A DNA stretch of 19,387 nucleotides from an uncultured Alphaproteobacteria bacterium (GTDB taxonomy: Bacteria > Pseudomonadota > Alphaproteobacteria > Rickettsiales > UBA1997). Of the stretch, positions 1-7,310 are shown piece by piece (the stretch's first letter is position 1; every line of letters begins with the position of its first letter). The stretch is taken from positions 1 to 19,387 of the forward strand of contig CAIUFU010000046.1 of assembly GCA_903898475.1 (NCBI GenBank), written 5' to 3'. The notes under the pieces were generated by a model. The model searched no databases. It was not told the DNA's origin and saw only the letters and a program-made list of their open reading frames with translations. A program made the position numbers and the translations under genes.

Positions 1-147
1 CTAGTTGCCTTCGCACTTCTTGTAACTGGCGTTGAGAGAAAAATTCTTTCAAGAAAACCAGCCAGAAAAGGCAGAGACAAAAATTTCAAACCTCGCGGCA
101 GAACTGACCGTGGAAATGATCGCGGTGGCAGAGACGATCGCAGATAA
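1..147 (+). CDS. C-terminal fragment of an unidentified protein with a basic, Arg/Gly-rich tail
   Basis: An open frame runs from the window edge to TAA at 145-147 and gives 48 residues. The first part is hydrophobic (LVAFALLVTGVE) and could be the end of a membrane helix or a buried strand. The rest is strongly basic and rich in Arg, Gly and Asp, with RGRTDRGN and RGGRDDRR near the end. Such RG-rich tails often bind RNA or stay disordered, but the part of the gene that would identify the family lies outside the window. A strong hairpin terminator begins 25 bp after the stop, which supports this being a real gene end. Function unknown. Confidence 0.6.
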   Translation, partial: LVAFALLVTGVERKILSRKPARKGRDKNFKPRGRTDRGNDRGGRDDRR

Positions 148-171
148 AATCTTTCAAAGATTTTAAAGAAT

Positions 172-211
172 AAAAAAGGGTCTGATGTGAAAAACATCAG
201 ACCCTTTTTTT
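172..211. terminator. Bidirectional intrinsic terminator
   Basis: An 11-bp perfect stem, gggtctgatgt (178-188) with acatcagaccc (194-204), closes a 5-nt loop. It is flanked by six A on the left and seven T on the right. The T run ends transcription of the plus-strand gene stopping at 147. The A run gives a U tract on the minus strand, so the same hairpin can end the pseudopilin transcript coming from 295. Confidence 0.92.
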
Positions 212-294
212 GGTTTATATTTAAACTCTTCCGACCAATCCACCCTCGGTGTCACCCCGTTCTGAAGACTGTGGGTGATACAAAGTGAACTAAA

Positions 295-1329
295 CTAATT
301 CGTACAAGGACTAATCACCCCCGCCTGCCAAACACCAAAAGCGCCGCATCTTTTTGTTGGGTTGGTCACTGTGCTTATGTAAGCTGGATCAGCTGAACTG
401 CATGTTGTGGTTGATGAAGCAACTTGGTTGTAATAAGTTTGAGGCCAAGCAAATGAAGAGCCGCTGCCGGTAATTGAGTAGTAGTTATTGGTATTAGCCG
501 GAAGCGTAGTTGAAAGTATCTCTTTGCAAACCACCAATGACATGGCGTTGAAATCTAACATCATGGTGTTTCTAGTTTTGTAGAAAAGCGCATCGTCAAA
601 CACGTCACTATTCACCGAAGAAGAAACAAAATATGTGCTTAAAGTAACCGCTCCTCCCCCAAAAGAAGAACCGTAATTAGCTATCTCATCACCATCTGAT
701 GAAGCCGCATTTTGCGTTGCTGAATTATTATTAAAGGCACCGAATTTATTGGCTCCGTGGCTGATGATGACAAAAATTGCATCATTGGTATTTAGTTGAA
801 AAACACTACTTCCGAGACTTTCTTTTACCGTAAGATTGCCGGTTTCCGGCGCTCTGCCAAATCCTGTAGTATCATCAATGGTAACGCTCGGCTGAGTAAA
901 TGCTTTAGCAACAATATAGGTAAATCTATTACCAAAACCATCTTCGGCCATATCAGTATTTAGACCCAAAGTTTGCACCGGAATCATACCATAAGCTAGT
1001 TGTGAAGATGCTCCTCCAACATAAACTCCAGCACCGCCGTTACAGGCCCCAGCCGCTGTTCCTGATATTCCATAATTTGGTGAGCTTGATTTCAAGTCAG
1101 CAAGAGACGCCGGACAAGGCAAGGCTTTGTTGGTCAATAAATAATTTCCCATCGCCTTATAAATTTCTGCCATGCGATCGCGGGTGACTTTATATTTGGC
1201 ATTATTCATCGCTGTAATTGACGCCGACATTGAGCCGACAATCAAAATTGAAATGATCAAAATCACGATTGAAAGCTCGAGCAAACTAAAAGCTTTTTTC
1301 AGTTTTTTTTGTGAGAGATTCTTAGGCAT
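295..1329 (-). CDS. Large pseudopilin-like protein with type IV prepilin N-terminus (paralogue A)
   Basis: 344 residues. The N-terminus has a short basic leader followed by KKAFSLLELSIVILIISIL, the class III prepilin signal: cleavage is expected after Ala13, with Phe14 as the methylated first residue and Glu18 at the +5 position. The -1 residue is Ala rather than the usual Gly. A hydrophobic helix to about residue 35 would anchor the protein in the inner membrane or pack it in a pilus. The rest is a large periplasmic domain with the motif SHGANKFGA, seen in type II secretion pseudopilins, and several cysteines (LPCPAS, CNGG, a C-terminal KRCGAFGVW...SPC). It is much longer than a minor pilin of 150-200 residues. 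It lies 17 bp downstream of a paralogue that shares the N-terminus, the SHG block and the C-terminal KRCGAFGVW block, so the two form a likely operon. No pilin assembly genes are in view. Confidence 0.87.
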   Translation of the reverse strand: MPKNLSQKKLKKAFSLLELSIVILIISILIVGSMSASITAMNNAKYKVTRDRMAEIYKAMGNYLLTNKALPCPASLADLKSSSPNYGISGTAAGACNGGAGVYVGGASSQLAYGMIPVQTLGLNTDMAEDGFGNRFTYIVAKAFTQPSVTIDDTTGFGRAPETGNLTVKESLGSSVFQLNTNDAIFVIISHGANKFGAFNNNSATQNAASSDGDEIANYGSSFGGGAVTLSTYFVSSSVNSDVFDDALFYKTRNTMMLDFNAMSLVVCKEILSTTLPANTNNYYSITGSGSSFAWPQTYYNQVASSTTTCSSADPAYISTVTNPTKRCGAFGVWQAGVISPCTN

Positions 1330-1346
1330 TAATTTTTAACTGTTAA

Positions 1347-2318
1347 TTATGAACTGTAACAAGGAGTGACCACGTCAACTTCCCAAACTCCAAAAGCACC
1401 GCATCTTTTTAACGGACGCGTATTTCTAACTTTATATCCGGTAGCGCAATCTTCATTTGCCTTAGCAACTTGATTATAGCGAGTTAGTGACCAAGTGTGT
1501 GCAATCCCATCTGATAAAGTTTGATCGCCATTTGGAGTGCCGGCACAAAGAATTAAATCCAATGCATCTAAATCAGAAACAATGTCATTTCTAGTTTTGT
1601 AGAAAACCATGTCATCGAAGATGTCGCTACTTGCTGAAGTGACGATGAAGTTTTTAGTAGTTCCGTAATTTAGTTGTTCTTCCGCATCACTTGATACGCC
1701 ATTTTGCGTTGCTGAATTATTCGGATAAGCACCAAATTTATTAACCCCGTGACTTATCAAAACAAATATAGCGTCATCAGTTGCCACCTGAGTTGTGGTG
1801 GTATCGATTTTATCACTCATGGTAATTAATCCGGTTTCAGTAGCCACACCAAATCCAGTACTAGTATCTGGTTGCGTAAACGCCTGAGCCACCACATAAG
1901 TAAATTTACTGCCAAAGCCATCTTCAGCAAAACTGCTAGCCAAATTTAAATCTTGAGTTGGAACCATACCATAAACCAAACCAGTGCCTCTGGTCGCAAC
2001 TCCGGCAGTAATGCAATTACCGTCCGTTCCCGTAAAATCACCGTAAGTATTATCAGATGATTTGATTGCATCAATTGGAGCCGGACATGGCAAACTTTTA
2101 TGATTCATCAAATAAACTCCCATCGCTTTATAAACTTCAGCAATACGTTCTCTGGTGAGTTGAGTTTTAGAATTATTAGCCGAACTAGTTAAAACCGACA
2201 GACCTCCAGAAATTAAAACCGAAACGATCGTGATTACGATCGACAGCTCAAGAAGGCTATAAGCTCTCCTAGCCTGCTTCTGCGAGTTTATTATTTTTTT
2301 GCCAAAAACTATTTTCAT
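1347..2318 (-). CDS. Large pseudopilin-like protein with type IV prepilin N-terminus (paralogue B)
   Basis: 323 residues. After a basic 19-residue leader comes RRAYSLLELSIVITIVSVL. Cleavage is expected after Ala19, leaving Tyr20 as the mature first residue and Glu24 at +5. As in the neighbour, the -1 position is Ala. The periplasmic part shares long stretches with the downstream paralogue: LPCPAP, AEDGFGSKFTYVVAQAFTQP, DDAIFVLISHGVNKFGA, FDDMVFYKTRN and KRCGAFGVW near the C-terminus. The cysteines in these blocks are conserved between the two and could form disulfides in the periplasm. It is the first gene of the pair, about 60 bp from the divergent tRNA gene. The most likely role is a component of a type II secretion or type IV pilus-like machine, or a surface filament; the exact class is not determinable from this window. 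Confidence 0.87.
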   Translation of the reverse strand: MKIVFGKKIINSQKQARRAYSLLELSIVITIVSVLISGGLSVLTSSANNSKTQLTRERIAEVYKAMGVYLMNHKSLPCPAPIDAIKSSDNTYGDFTGTDGNCITAGVATRGTGLVYGMVPTQDLNLASSFAEDGFGSKFTYVVAQAFTQPDTSTGFGVATETGLITMSDKIDTTTTQVATDDAIFVLISHGVNKFGAYPNNSATQNGVSSDAEEQLNYGTTKNFIVTSASSDIFDDMVFYKTRNDIVSDLDALDLILCAGTPNGDQTLSDGIAHTWSLTRYNQVAKANEDCATGYKVRNTRPLKRCGAFGVWEVDVVTPCYSS

Positions 2319-2335
2319 TTTTTAAAAAATTCATT

Positions 2336-2363
2336 TTGACAATTCGATTGTCGTTTCTATCTT
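2336..2363 (+). promoter_or_regulatory. Probable sigma-70 promoter of the tRNA-Ala gene
   Basis: A perfect -35 hexamer TTGACA (2336-2341) is followed after 16 bp by TATCTT (2358-2363), which matches four of six -10 positions. The expected start point is a few bases before the tRNA at 2382. The promoter overlaps a near-palindrome, gacaattcgattgtc (2338-2352), whose meaning is unclear. Confidence 0.65.
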
Positions 2364-2381
2364 GCGCCGCCTCACCTTTTT

Positions 2382-2457
2382 GGGGATATAGCTCAGTTGG
2401 TAGAGCACCTGCTTTGCAAGCAGGGGGTCAGCGGTTCGAACCCGCTTATCTCCACCA
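2382..2457 (+). tRNA. tRNA-Ala (anticodon TGC), CCA encoded
   Basis: A full 76-nt cloverleaf can be folded. The acceptor stem is GGGGATA with TATCTCC (one G-U pair). The D arm contains GCTCAGTTGGTAGAGC, the anticodon stem is CCTGC/GCAGG with loop TTTGCAA, so the anticodon at 2415-2417 is TGC. The T arm has GGTTCGAACC. The discriminator is A and the CCA end is encoded. It is transcribed opposite to all neighbouring protein genes and has its own promoter. Confidence 0.98.
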
Positions 2458-2489
2458 AATCCTCCGCCTTAATTTAGGGCGGAGGATTT
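2457..2489 (+). terminator. Hairpin after tRNA-Ala, probable terminator or 3' processing stem
   Basis: A 12-bp perfect inverted repeat, aaatcctccgcc (2457-2468) and ggcggaggattt (2478-2489), begins right at the tRNA 3' end. There is no real T run after it (only TTTA), so termination may be weak or the stem may guide 3' processing. It lies about 85 bp past the fabD stop and could also act on that transcript. Confidence 0.5.
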
Positions 2490-2575
2490 ACACCTCCCCC
2501 AATTTCTTCTTCCCTCACTTCTCTTTTTATCTCTCTTCAATCACAACTTTTTTTTCTCTGCCTGTGCCAAAATAA

Positions 2576-3511
2576 CTAGGCAACAAAGGCTTTTAGATCC
2601 TCAGAATTTTGTATTGAGCGCGATTTCATATTTGGGCAAGTTCTGCCAACTAATCCGGCCAAAACTTTTCCCGAACCAATTTCAATAATTTCTTCAACAC
2701 CTTGCGACGCCATAAATAGCATGGTTTCGCGCCATTTTACCGCACCGGTAATTTGTCTGGTTAGCAAGTCACGAATCTCGTTTGGATCAGTCACTAAATT
2801 AGCCGTAACATTTGCCACCACCGGAATTAGCGGTGATTTAATTTCGGCTTTTTCTAGTGCAATTTTCATTTGATTTTGCGCATCAAGCATCAAAGCGCAG
2901 TGGAAAGCACCGCTCACAGGAAGAGCAATCGCACGCTTTGCGCCCTTGGCTTTAGCAATTTCTAAAGCGCGATCAATTGCTGCTTTTGAACCGGAAATTA
3001 CCACCTGCCCAACTGAATTATCGTTGGCAACTTGGCAGACATCACCTTGCGCCGCTTCACTTGCAATTGCTTCGGCCACTTCAATTTCAACACCCAAAAT
3101 CGCCGCCATAGCGCCTTGTGATTTTTCGCCGCATTTTGCCATTTCACGTCCACGCACTTGCAAAAGTTTTGCGGTTTCTTCAAGGCTGATGGCCTTTGCA
3201 GCGCAAAGTGCAGAATATTCTCCAAGCGAGTGACCAGCAACAAAAGAGCAAATATCTTCGATTTTTTTACCGAATTCTTTTTCTAAAACTGTTGTAAGTG
3301 CAATTGATACCGCCATTAGAGCCGGTTGGGTATTTTCGGTTTTAGTGAGTTCTTCACTTGGACCTTCAAACATAATTTTTGACAAATTAACGCCTAAAAT
3401 TTCGTCAGTTTTTTGAAAAACTTCACGTGCTGCCGCAAAATTTTCGAAGAGGTCTTTACCCATTCCAACTACTTGCGAACCTTGACCAGGAAATACTAAA
3501 GCTGTTTTCAT
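2576..3511 (-). CDS. fabD: Malonyl-CoA:ACP transacylase (FabD)
   Basis: 311 residues, the normal length of the family. The enzyme moves malonyl from CoA to acyl carrier protein and so supplies the extender for type II fatty acid synthesis in the cytoplasm. The N-terminus has the hallmark FPGQGSQ (residues 7-13). The nucleophile elbow is GHSLGEY with Ser95. Arg120 in QVRGREM matches the carboxylate-binding Arg, and His204 in SGAFHCALM completes the Ser-His dyad. All expected catalytic residues are present. It is the last gene of the minus-strand block that begins with virB10, 25 bp after the upstream unknown gene. No other fab genes are in view. No strong ribosome-binding site precedes the ATG, but the start matches the family N-terminus. 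Confidence 0.97.
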   Translation of the reverse strand: MKTALVFPGQGSQVVGMGKDLFENFAAAREVFQKTDEILGVNLSKIMFEGPSEELTKTENTQPALMAVSIALTTVLEKEFGKKIEDICSFVAGHSLGEYSALCAAKAISLEETAKLLQVRGREMAKCGEKSQGAMAAILGVEIEVAEAIASEAAQGDVCQVANDNSVGQVVISGSKAAIDRALEIAKAKGAKRAIALPVSGAFHCALMLDAQNQMKIALEKAEIKSPLIPVVANVTANLVTDPNEIRDLLTRQITGAVKWRETMLFMASQGVEEIIEIGSGKVLAGLVGRTCPNMKSRSIQNSEDLKAFVA

Positions 3512-3536
3512 AAAATTTATTTTTGGTTAGAAATAT

Positions 3537-4124
3537 TTATAGACTGAGACCGGTATTAGGTTTATTTGCACGATCATGGTATATCTTTACATGACTTTTC
3601 TTCGGAATCGAAGAATTAAATTCTCTAGGATCTTTAGCATTATTCAAAGCCGGCTCTACTTTAGGAGCATCTTGAACTTTCTTATCCGATTTAGAGCACA
3701 GTGAATAAATATCTAATGGCGCTTTAACAATCGAAATTGCGGCTACAGCAGCAGCTGAAACTCCAACTCCAGCAGCAAGTGTGGCCGCAGAAGCCCCGCC
3801 AAAAGCAAGTCCAGCACTAGTTGCAGCTACACCAGAAATGATTCCAAACGCAAGCGGTAGCGTCCCTAAAGTAGCGTAACCCATCCAAGAAGGAGTATTG
3901 TAAGCGACGCTGGCGCCAAATTTTGCTCCAGCGTAAATAGATGCCCCAACGCAGCAAACTGCAGAAATTGGCACAGCAAATGCTGAGCGCGCGCCAAAGT
4001 TGAACCAATTACCCCTACTAGAGCTCTTATCAAGCACATCTATCACCCTATCTGTAAGATTGCGAAAGAACTCTTTGGGAAAAGCTTTCGTATAATTTGC
4101 TGCGTAATCAGACCAAATGCCCAT
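3537..4124 (-). CDS. Uncharacterised Ala/Gly-rich membrane protein
   Basis: 195 residues that I do not recognise. The N-terminal 45 residues are amphipathic (MGIWSDYAANYTKAFPKEF...). Residues about 46-145 are a long hydrophobic stretch very rich in Ala, Gly, Ser and Val, enough for three or four closely spaced membrane segments (AVPISAVCCVGASIYAGAKF, YATLGTLPLAFGIISGVAAT, AATLAAGVGVSAAAVAAISI). The C-terminal 45 residues are polar, lysine-rich and end NTGLSL. It lies 12 bp after galU and 25 bp before fabD on the same strand, so it is probably co-transcribed. The Gly/Ala-rich hydrophobic core resembles what is seen in some pore-forming or secreted membrane-active proteins, but that is only a compositional likeness. 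Confidence 0.75.
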   Translation of the reverse strand: MGIWSDYAANYTKAFPKEFFRNLTDRVIDVLDKSSSRGNWFNFGARSAFAVPISAVCCVGASIYAGAKFGASVAYNTPSWMGYATLGTLPLAFGIISGVAATSAGLAFGGASAATLAAGVGVSAAAVAAISIVKAPLDIYSLCSKSDKKVQDAPKVEPALNNAKDPREFNSSIPKKSHVKIYHDRANKPNTGLSL

Positions 4125-4136
4125 TTTAAAAACCCG

Positions 4137-5015
4137 TTAGTTTGAATATTTTTTCAAAATTTTCTTAACATCTTCGCAAATCGCGCCATTAGCTAAAGCA
4201 AAGGCAATATTAGCTTCAAGATAACCAAGAACATTTCCGCAATCGAAACGAATTTCATCGATGGTTTTGTAGTAAAAAGGATGATTTTTGCACATCGCTT
4301 TCATGGCGTCAGTTAGCTGAATTTCGCCGCCCGAACCAATTTCAAATTTTTCTAAATATTCAAAAATTTCTGGCTGAAGAATGTAGCGACCAGTAATTGC
4401 AAGGTTTGAGGGCGCCACTTCCGGCTTTGGTTTTTCCACCATGTCGGTGATTTTTTCTTTTCCTTCATTTTTGATGATGCCGTATTTTGAAGTGTCTTGC
4501 AGATCAACCTCACCTACCGCCACAACTGACGACACCTCTTCTTTACTTTGGTAAAGATCAATCATTTCGCCCAAGAAATTTCTTTTGCGGTCTTTGCTTT
4601 GCATCATCATTTCATCGGCCAAAATCACCACGAAGGCTTCATCTTTGGCGATAAAATTTCTAGCGCACCAAATGGCGTGACCCAAGCCCAAAGGCTTTTG
4701 TTGACGTACGAAAGCCATCTGTCCGGCTTCAGGAAGCCAACCCATTACTTGGCTTAATTCTTGTGATTTATTTTTTTCATCGAGCTTTGATTCAAGCTCG
4801 TAAGCGTGATCGAAGTGATTGTTGATGGCGTTTTTATTTCGACCGGTAACGAAAATAAATTTTTCAATTCCAGCGTCCCTCGCCTCTTCAAAAGCATATT
4901 GAATGATCGGCTTGTTGGCGATTGGCAACATTTCTTTTGGCATCGATTTAGTCGCTGGTAAAAAGCGCGTGCCTAGCCCACCAACTGGAAAAACTGCTGT
5001 TTTAACTTTTCTCAT
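4137..5015 (-). CDS. galU: UTP-glucose-1-phosphate uridylyltransferase (GalU)
   Basis: 292 residues, the usual bacterial GalU length. It joins UTP and glucose-1-phosphate to make UDP-glucose for LPS, capsule and glycolipid synthesis in the cytoplasm. The nucleotidyltransferase signature GGLGTRFLPATKSMPKEML lies at residues 12-30. NKPIIQYAFEEA, the acidic metal-site region VVILADEM, the sugar-binding block EKPKPEVAPSNLAITGRYIL and FDCGNVLGYLEAN near the end all follow in family order. Its ATG overlaps the TAA of the upstream regulator by one base (TAATG), so translation is probably coupled. In the window it fits with the surface polysaccharide O-acetylation genes, though these are in a different cluster. 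Confidence 0.96.
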   Translation of the reverse strand: MRKVKTAVFPVGGLGTRFLPATKSMPKEMLPIANKPIIQYAFEEARDAGIEKFIFVTGRNKNAINNHFDHAYELESKLDEKNKSQELSQVMGWLPEAGQMAFVRQQKPLGLGHAIWCARNFIAKDEAFVVILADEMMMQSKDRKRNFLGEMIDLYQSKEEVSSVVAVGEVDLQDTSKYGIIKNEGKEKITDMVEKPKPEVAPSNLAITGRYILQPEIFEYLEKFEIGSGGEIQLTDAMKAMCKNHPFYYKTIDEIRFDCGNVLGYLEANIAFALANGAICEDVKKILKKYSN

Positions 5016-6463
5016 TATTCTTCGCCCTCATTTAGAAGTTTTAATTTGCGGTAAATCGTTGATCTGCCGATCTCAAGCTGCTTAGCAACTTCTGACATGT
5101 TGCCATTGTGGATATCGACAATTCTGCGAATCACCTCTTCTTCAATGACTTCCATGGTTTTGCAGCGACCTTCATCGTCAAAAATATCGACTAACTCGCT
5201 GTTCACATCGGAATTTTTTTTGATCGCCGCTTTGGCTTTGGTAATGCTGTTATTTTCTTTGTTTAACAATTGCGGAAAATGTTCCGGCTTCAAAGTTTCG
5301 CCATCGCACAACACAACCGCGCGAAAAATTGAGTTCTTCAACTGACGCACATTATCTTCCCAGTCGTAATTGTAGAGCAGGTAGAAGGCGTCGTTGCTGA
5401 TTGATTTGATTTTTTTATTTTCGTTAACGCTGAAATCACGACAGAAATTTTCGGTTAGCATTTTGATATCTTCTTCACCGCGCGCTCTCAAAGACGGCAC
5501 CGTGATTGGAAAAGCTGAAATGCGATATTGCAAATCTTCGCGAAATTTTTTGGCGGCAACTAATTTTTTTAAATCGCGCATTGCCGATGAAATAACCCGC
5601 ACATTAAGGCTGATTGGCTCTTTGCCTGCTGCGGTGGTGAATTCTCCGTCTTGCATAAAACGCAAAAGTTTAACCTGAAGGTCAGAACGCATTGAATCAA
5701 TTTTTTCAAAGAAAATAGTGCCGTTATTAGCTTCGCGCAGCTTGCCGATATTTTTTACTTCGCCGTCAGCAACCGGAAGATCAGAACCAAATAATTCTTC
5801 TTCAGCGTTGCTGGCTCGAAGCAAATCACATTCAACCACAATAAATGGTTTTCCTGAGCGCAGGCTCGAGCCATGAATTGCGCGCGCCAAAAGCTCTTTT
5901 CCGGCACCCGCTGGGCCTTCAATTAAAATTGGAATTGTTGAGTTAACGACTTTTTTGGCTAATTTAATCGCGTTAGAAAGTGGTTCGCTTTGACCGATAA
6001 TGTCAGAAAAAGCCACCTTGTCTTTGCCTTTGCGGGCTAAGTGTGAAACTTGGTATTTGAGATTTTTCTTCTCAATCGCGTTGTTAATTGAAGCGGTAAC
6101 ACGAGCAAAAATATCTCTCTCGCCTTTTACGATGTAGTCGATGGCGCAGTAGTTAATTGCCGTAACCACCAAATTCACATCTTGGCTGGCAGTTAAAACA
6201 ATCACCTGCAAATCGCCTTTGATTGGGGCGATTTGTTTTAGAACCGTAAGGCCATCAAGATCAGGCATTGAAAGATCTAGCAACATCACATCCACATCAT
6301 GGCAAGAGATTCCCTTCACTACTTTTTTATTCATGAAGAAATCCACCACCTCCATGCCGCTAGTCATAATCATCGGATTATGTCCTAGGTCATTAATGAA
6401 TTTGCCGAGAACCTTACATTGCGTAGGTTCATCATCCACGATTAAAATATTGCGCTTATTCAT
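5015..6463 (-). CDS. ntrX: NtrX-like response regulator with receiver, degenerate AAA+ and Fis-type HTH domains
   Basis: 482 residues with the NtrC/NtrX architecture. The receiver domain (about 4-125) is intact: acidic pair Asp10-Asp11, phospho-acceptor Asp63 in LLDLSMP, Thr91 and Lys113. The AAA+ domain (about 153-385) keeps Walker A (GPAGAGKE, 183-190) and the arginine-finger region FREDLQYRI. It lacks the GAFTGA loop: where ELFG is normally followed by GAFTGA there is ELFGSDLPVADGEV. The Walker B acids are also changed, with FFEKID in place of the usual FLDEI. The C-terminus has a Fis-like helix-turn-helix (MSEVAKQLEIGRSTIYRKL, 456-474). NtrX proteins act with the NtrY kinase; no kinase gene is here. 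Loss of GAFTGA argues against sigma-54 activation, so it probably acts as a DNA-binding regulator with sigma-70. The ntrX name rests on overall architecture and lineage and could be another NtrC relative. Confidence 0.88.
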   Translation of the reverse strand: MNKRNILIVDDEPTQCKVLGKFINDLGHNPMIMTSGMEVVDFFMNKKVVKGISCHDVDVMLLDLSMPDLDGLTVLKQIAPIKGDLQVIVLTASQDVNLVVTAINYCAIDYIVKGERDIFARVTASINNAIEKKNLKYQVSHLARKGKDKVAFSDIIGQSEPLSNAIKLAKKVVNSTIPILIEGPAGAGKELLARAIHGSSLRSGKPFIVVECDLLRASNAEEELFGSDLPVADGEVKNIGKLREANNGTIFFEKIDSMRSDLQVKLLRFMQDGEFTTAAGKEPISLNVRVISSAMRDLKKLVAAKKFREDLQYRISAFPITVPSLRARGEEDIKMLTENFCRDFSVNENKKIKSISNDAFYLLYNYDWEDNVRQLKNSIFRAVVLCDGETLKPEHFPQLLNKENNSITKAKAAIKKNSDVNSELVDIFDDEGRCKTMEVIEEEVIRRIVDIHNGNMSEVAKQLEIGRSTIYRKLKLLNEGEE

Positions 6464-6480
6464 GTCTTTGTAAATTTTGA

Positions 6481-7308
6481 TTATTTTTTTTCTTTGAGTC
6501 TTTTTTCTTGGAGAAGCTGGATGATTTTTGCGGCGGTTTCTTCAACCGATCTTTTGGTGACGTCAATGATCGGGCAATTCAGTTTAGCAAAGAGTTTACG
6601 AGACTCTGCAACTTCATTTTTTATTGATTCAATATCAACGTAATCAGTGCCCATTTCTTGACCCAAAGAAGCTAGGCGCGTCTGCCTTATTTGCACCAAT
6701 TTTTCTGGATTAATCATCAAACCCACAATCAGCGGCTTTTTCAAATCGTAAATTGATTGCGGGATGGTTTCGATGGAGACAAAAGGCACGTTGGCAGTCT
6801 TGTGACCGCGGCAAGAAAGGTAAACTGAAGTTGGTGATTTTGAAGTGCGCGAAACGCCAACAATCACGATGTCAGCATCATACAAATCCCAAGTCGATTG
6901 GCCGTCATCATGAGTTAAAGTGTAGCTAATTGCCTCAACACGCGAGAAATATTCACCATCAAGCAAATGCTGACGACCCACAGTGTGGCTGATATGCATG
7001 CCCAAATAGTTAGAAAATTCGCCAATGATGTGAGATAAAACCGGAATACATGGCACCTTCATTTCATAGCATTTGCGCTTTAGCGGCTCGATCAAATCGT
7101 CATTTAAAATGGTGTACATCACGATGCCTGGATCTTTGGCAATTGAATCTATGGCGCGCTCCAACTCTTGTTTGGTGCGAACTAGCGGCCAAATAAAATC
7201 GTTAGATTCCACACCTTCAAATTGCGACAACACGGCGCGCGCAACTGAGCTTAAAGTTTCGCCAGTTGAGTCAGAGATTAAGTGAATATTTATCAGTTTT
7301 TCGGTCAT
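6481..7308 (-). CDS. DUF299 regulatory kinase/phosphorylase of pyruvate phosphate dikinase or PEP synthase
   Basis: 275 residues, typical of the family. These bifunctional proteins phosphorylate, with ADP, a threonine next to the catalytic histidine of pyruvate phosphate dikinase or PEP synthase and so switch it off. They also remove the phosphate by phosphorolysis. Family markers are the N-terminal HLISDSTGETL (9-19), the nucleotide loop GVSRTSKSPTSVYLS (151-165) and the C-terminal TKRSVEETAAKI (251-262). Which enzyme it controls cannot be told here; in alphaproteobacteria the dikinase is common. Its ATG begins 2 bp after the virB10 stop, and the ntrX-like gene starts 17 bp downstream, so it sits inside the minus-strand operon. 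Confidence 0.93.
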   Translation of the reverse strand: MTEKLINIHLISDSTGETLSSVARAVLSQFEGVESNDFIWPLVRTKQELERAIDSIAKDPGIVMYTILNDDLIEPLKRKCYEMKVPCIPVLSHIIGEFSNYLGMHISHTVGRQHLLDGEYFSRVEAISYTLTHDDGQSTWDLYDADIVIVGVSRTSKSPTSVYLSCRGHKTANVPFVSIETIPQSIYDLKKPLIVGLMINPEKLVQIRQTRLASLGQEMGTDYVDIESIKNEVAESRKLFAKLNCPIIDVTKRSVEETAAKIIQLLQEKRLKEKK

Positions 7309-7310
7309 GA

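Noticed and set aside
2336..2575. Plus-strand ORF of 79 codons
   Set aside because: It reads straight through the tRNA-Ala gene and its promoter; the peptide is the familiar spurious translation of a tRNA.
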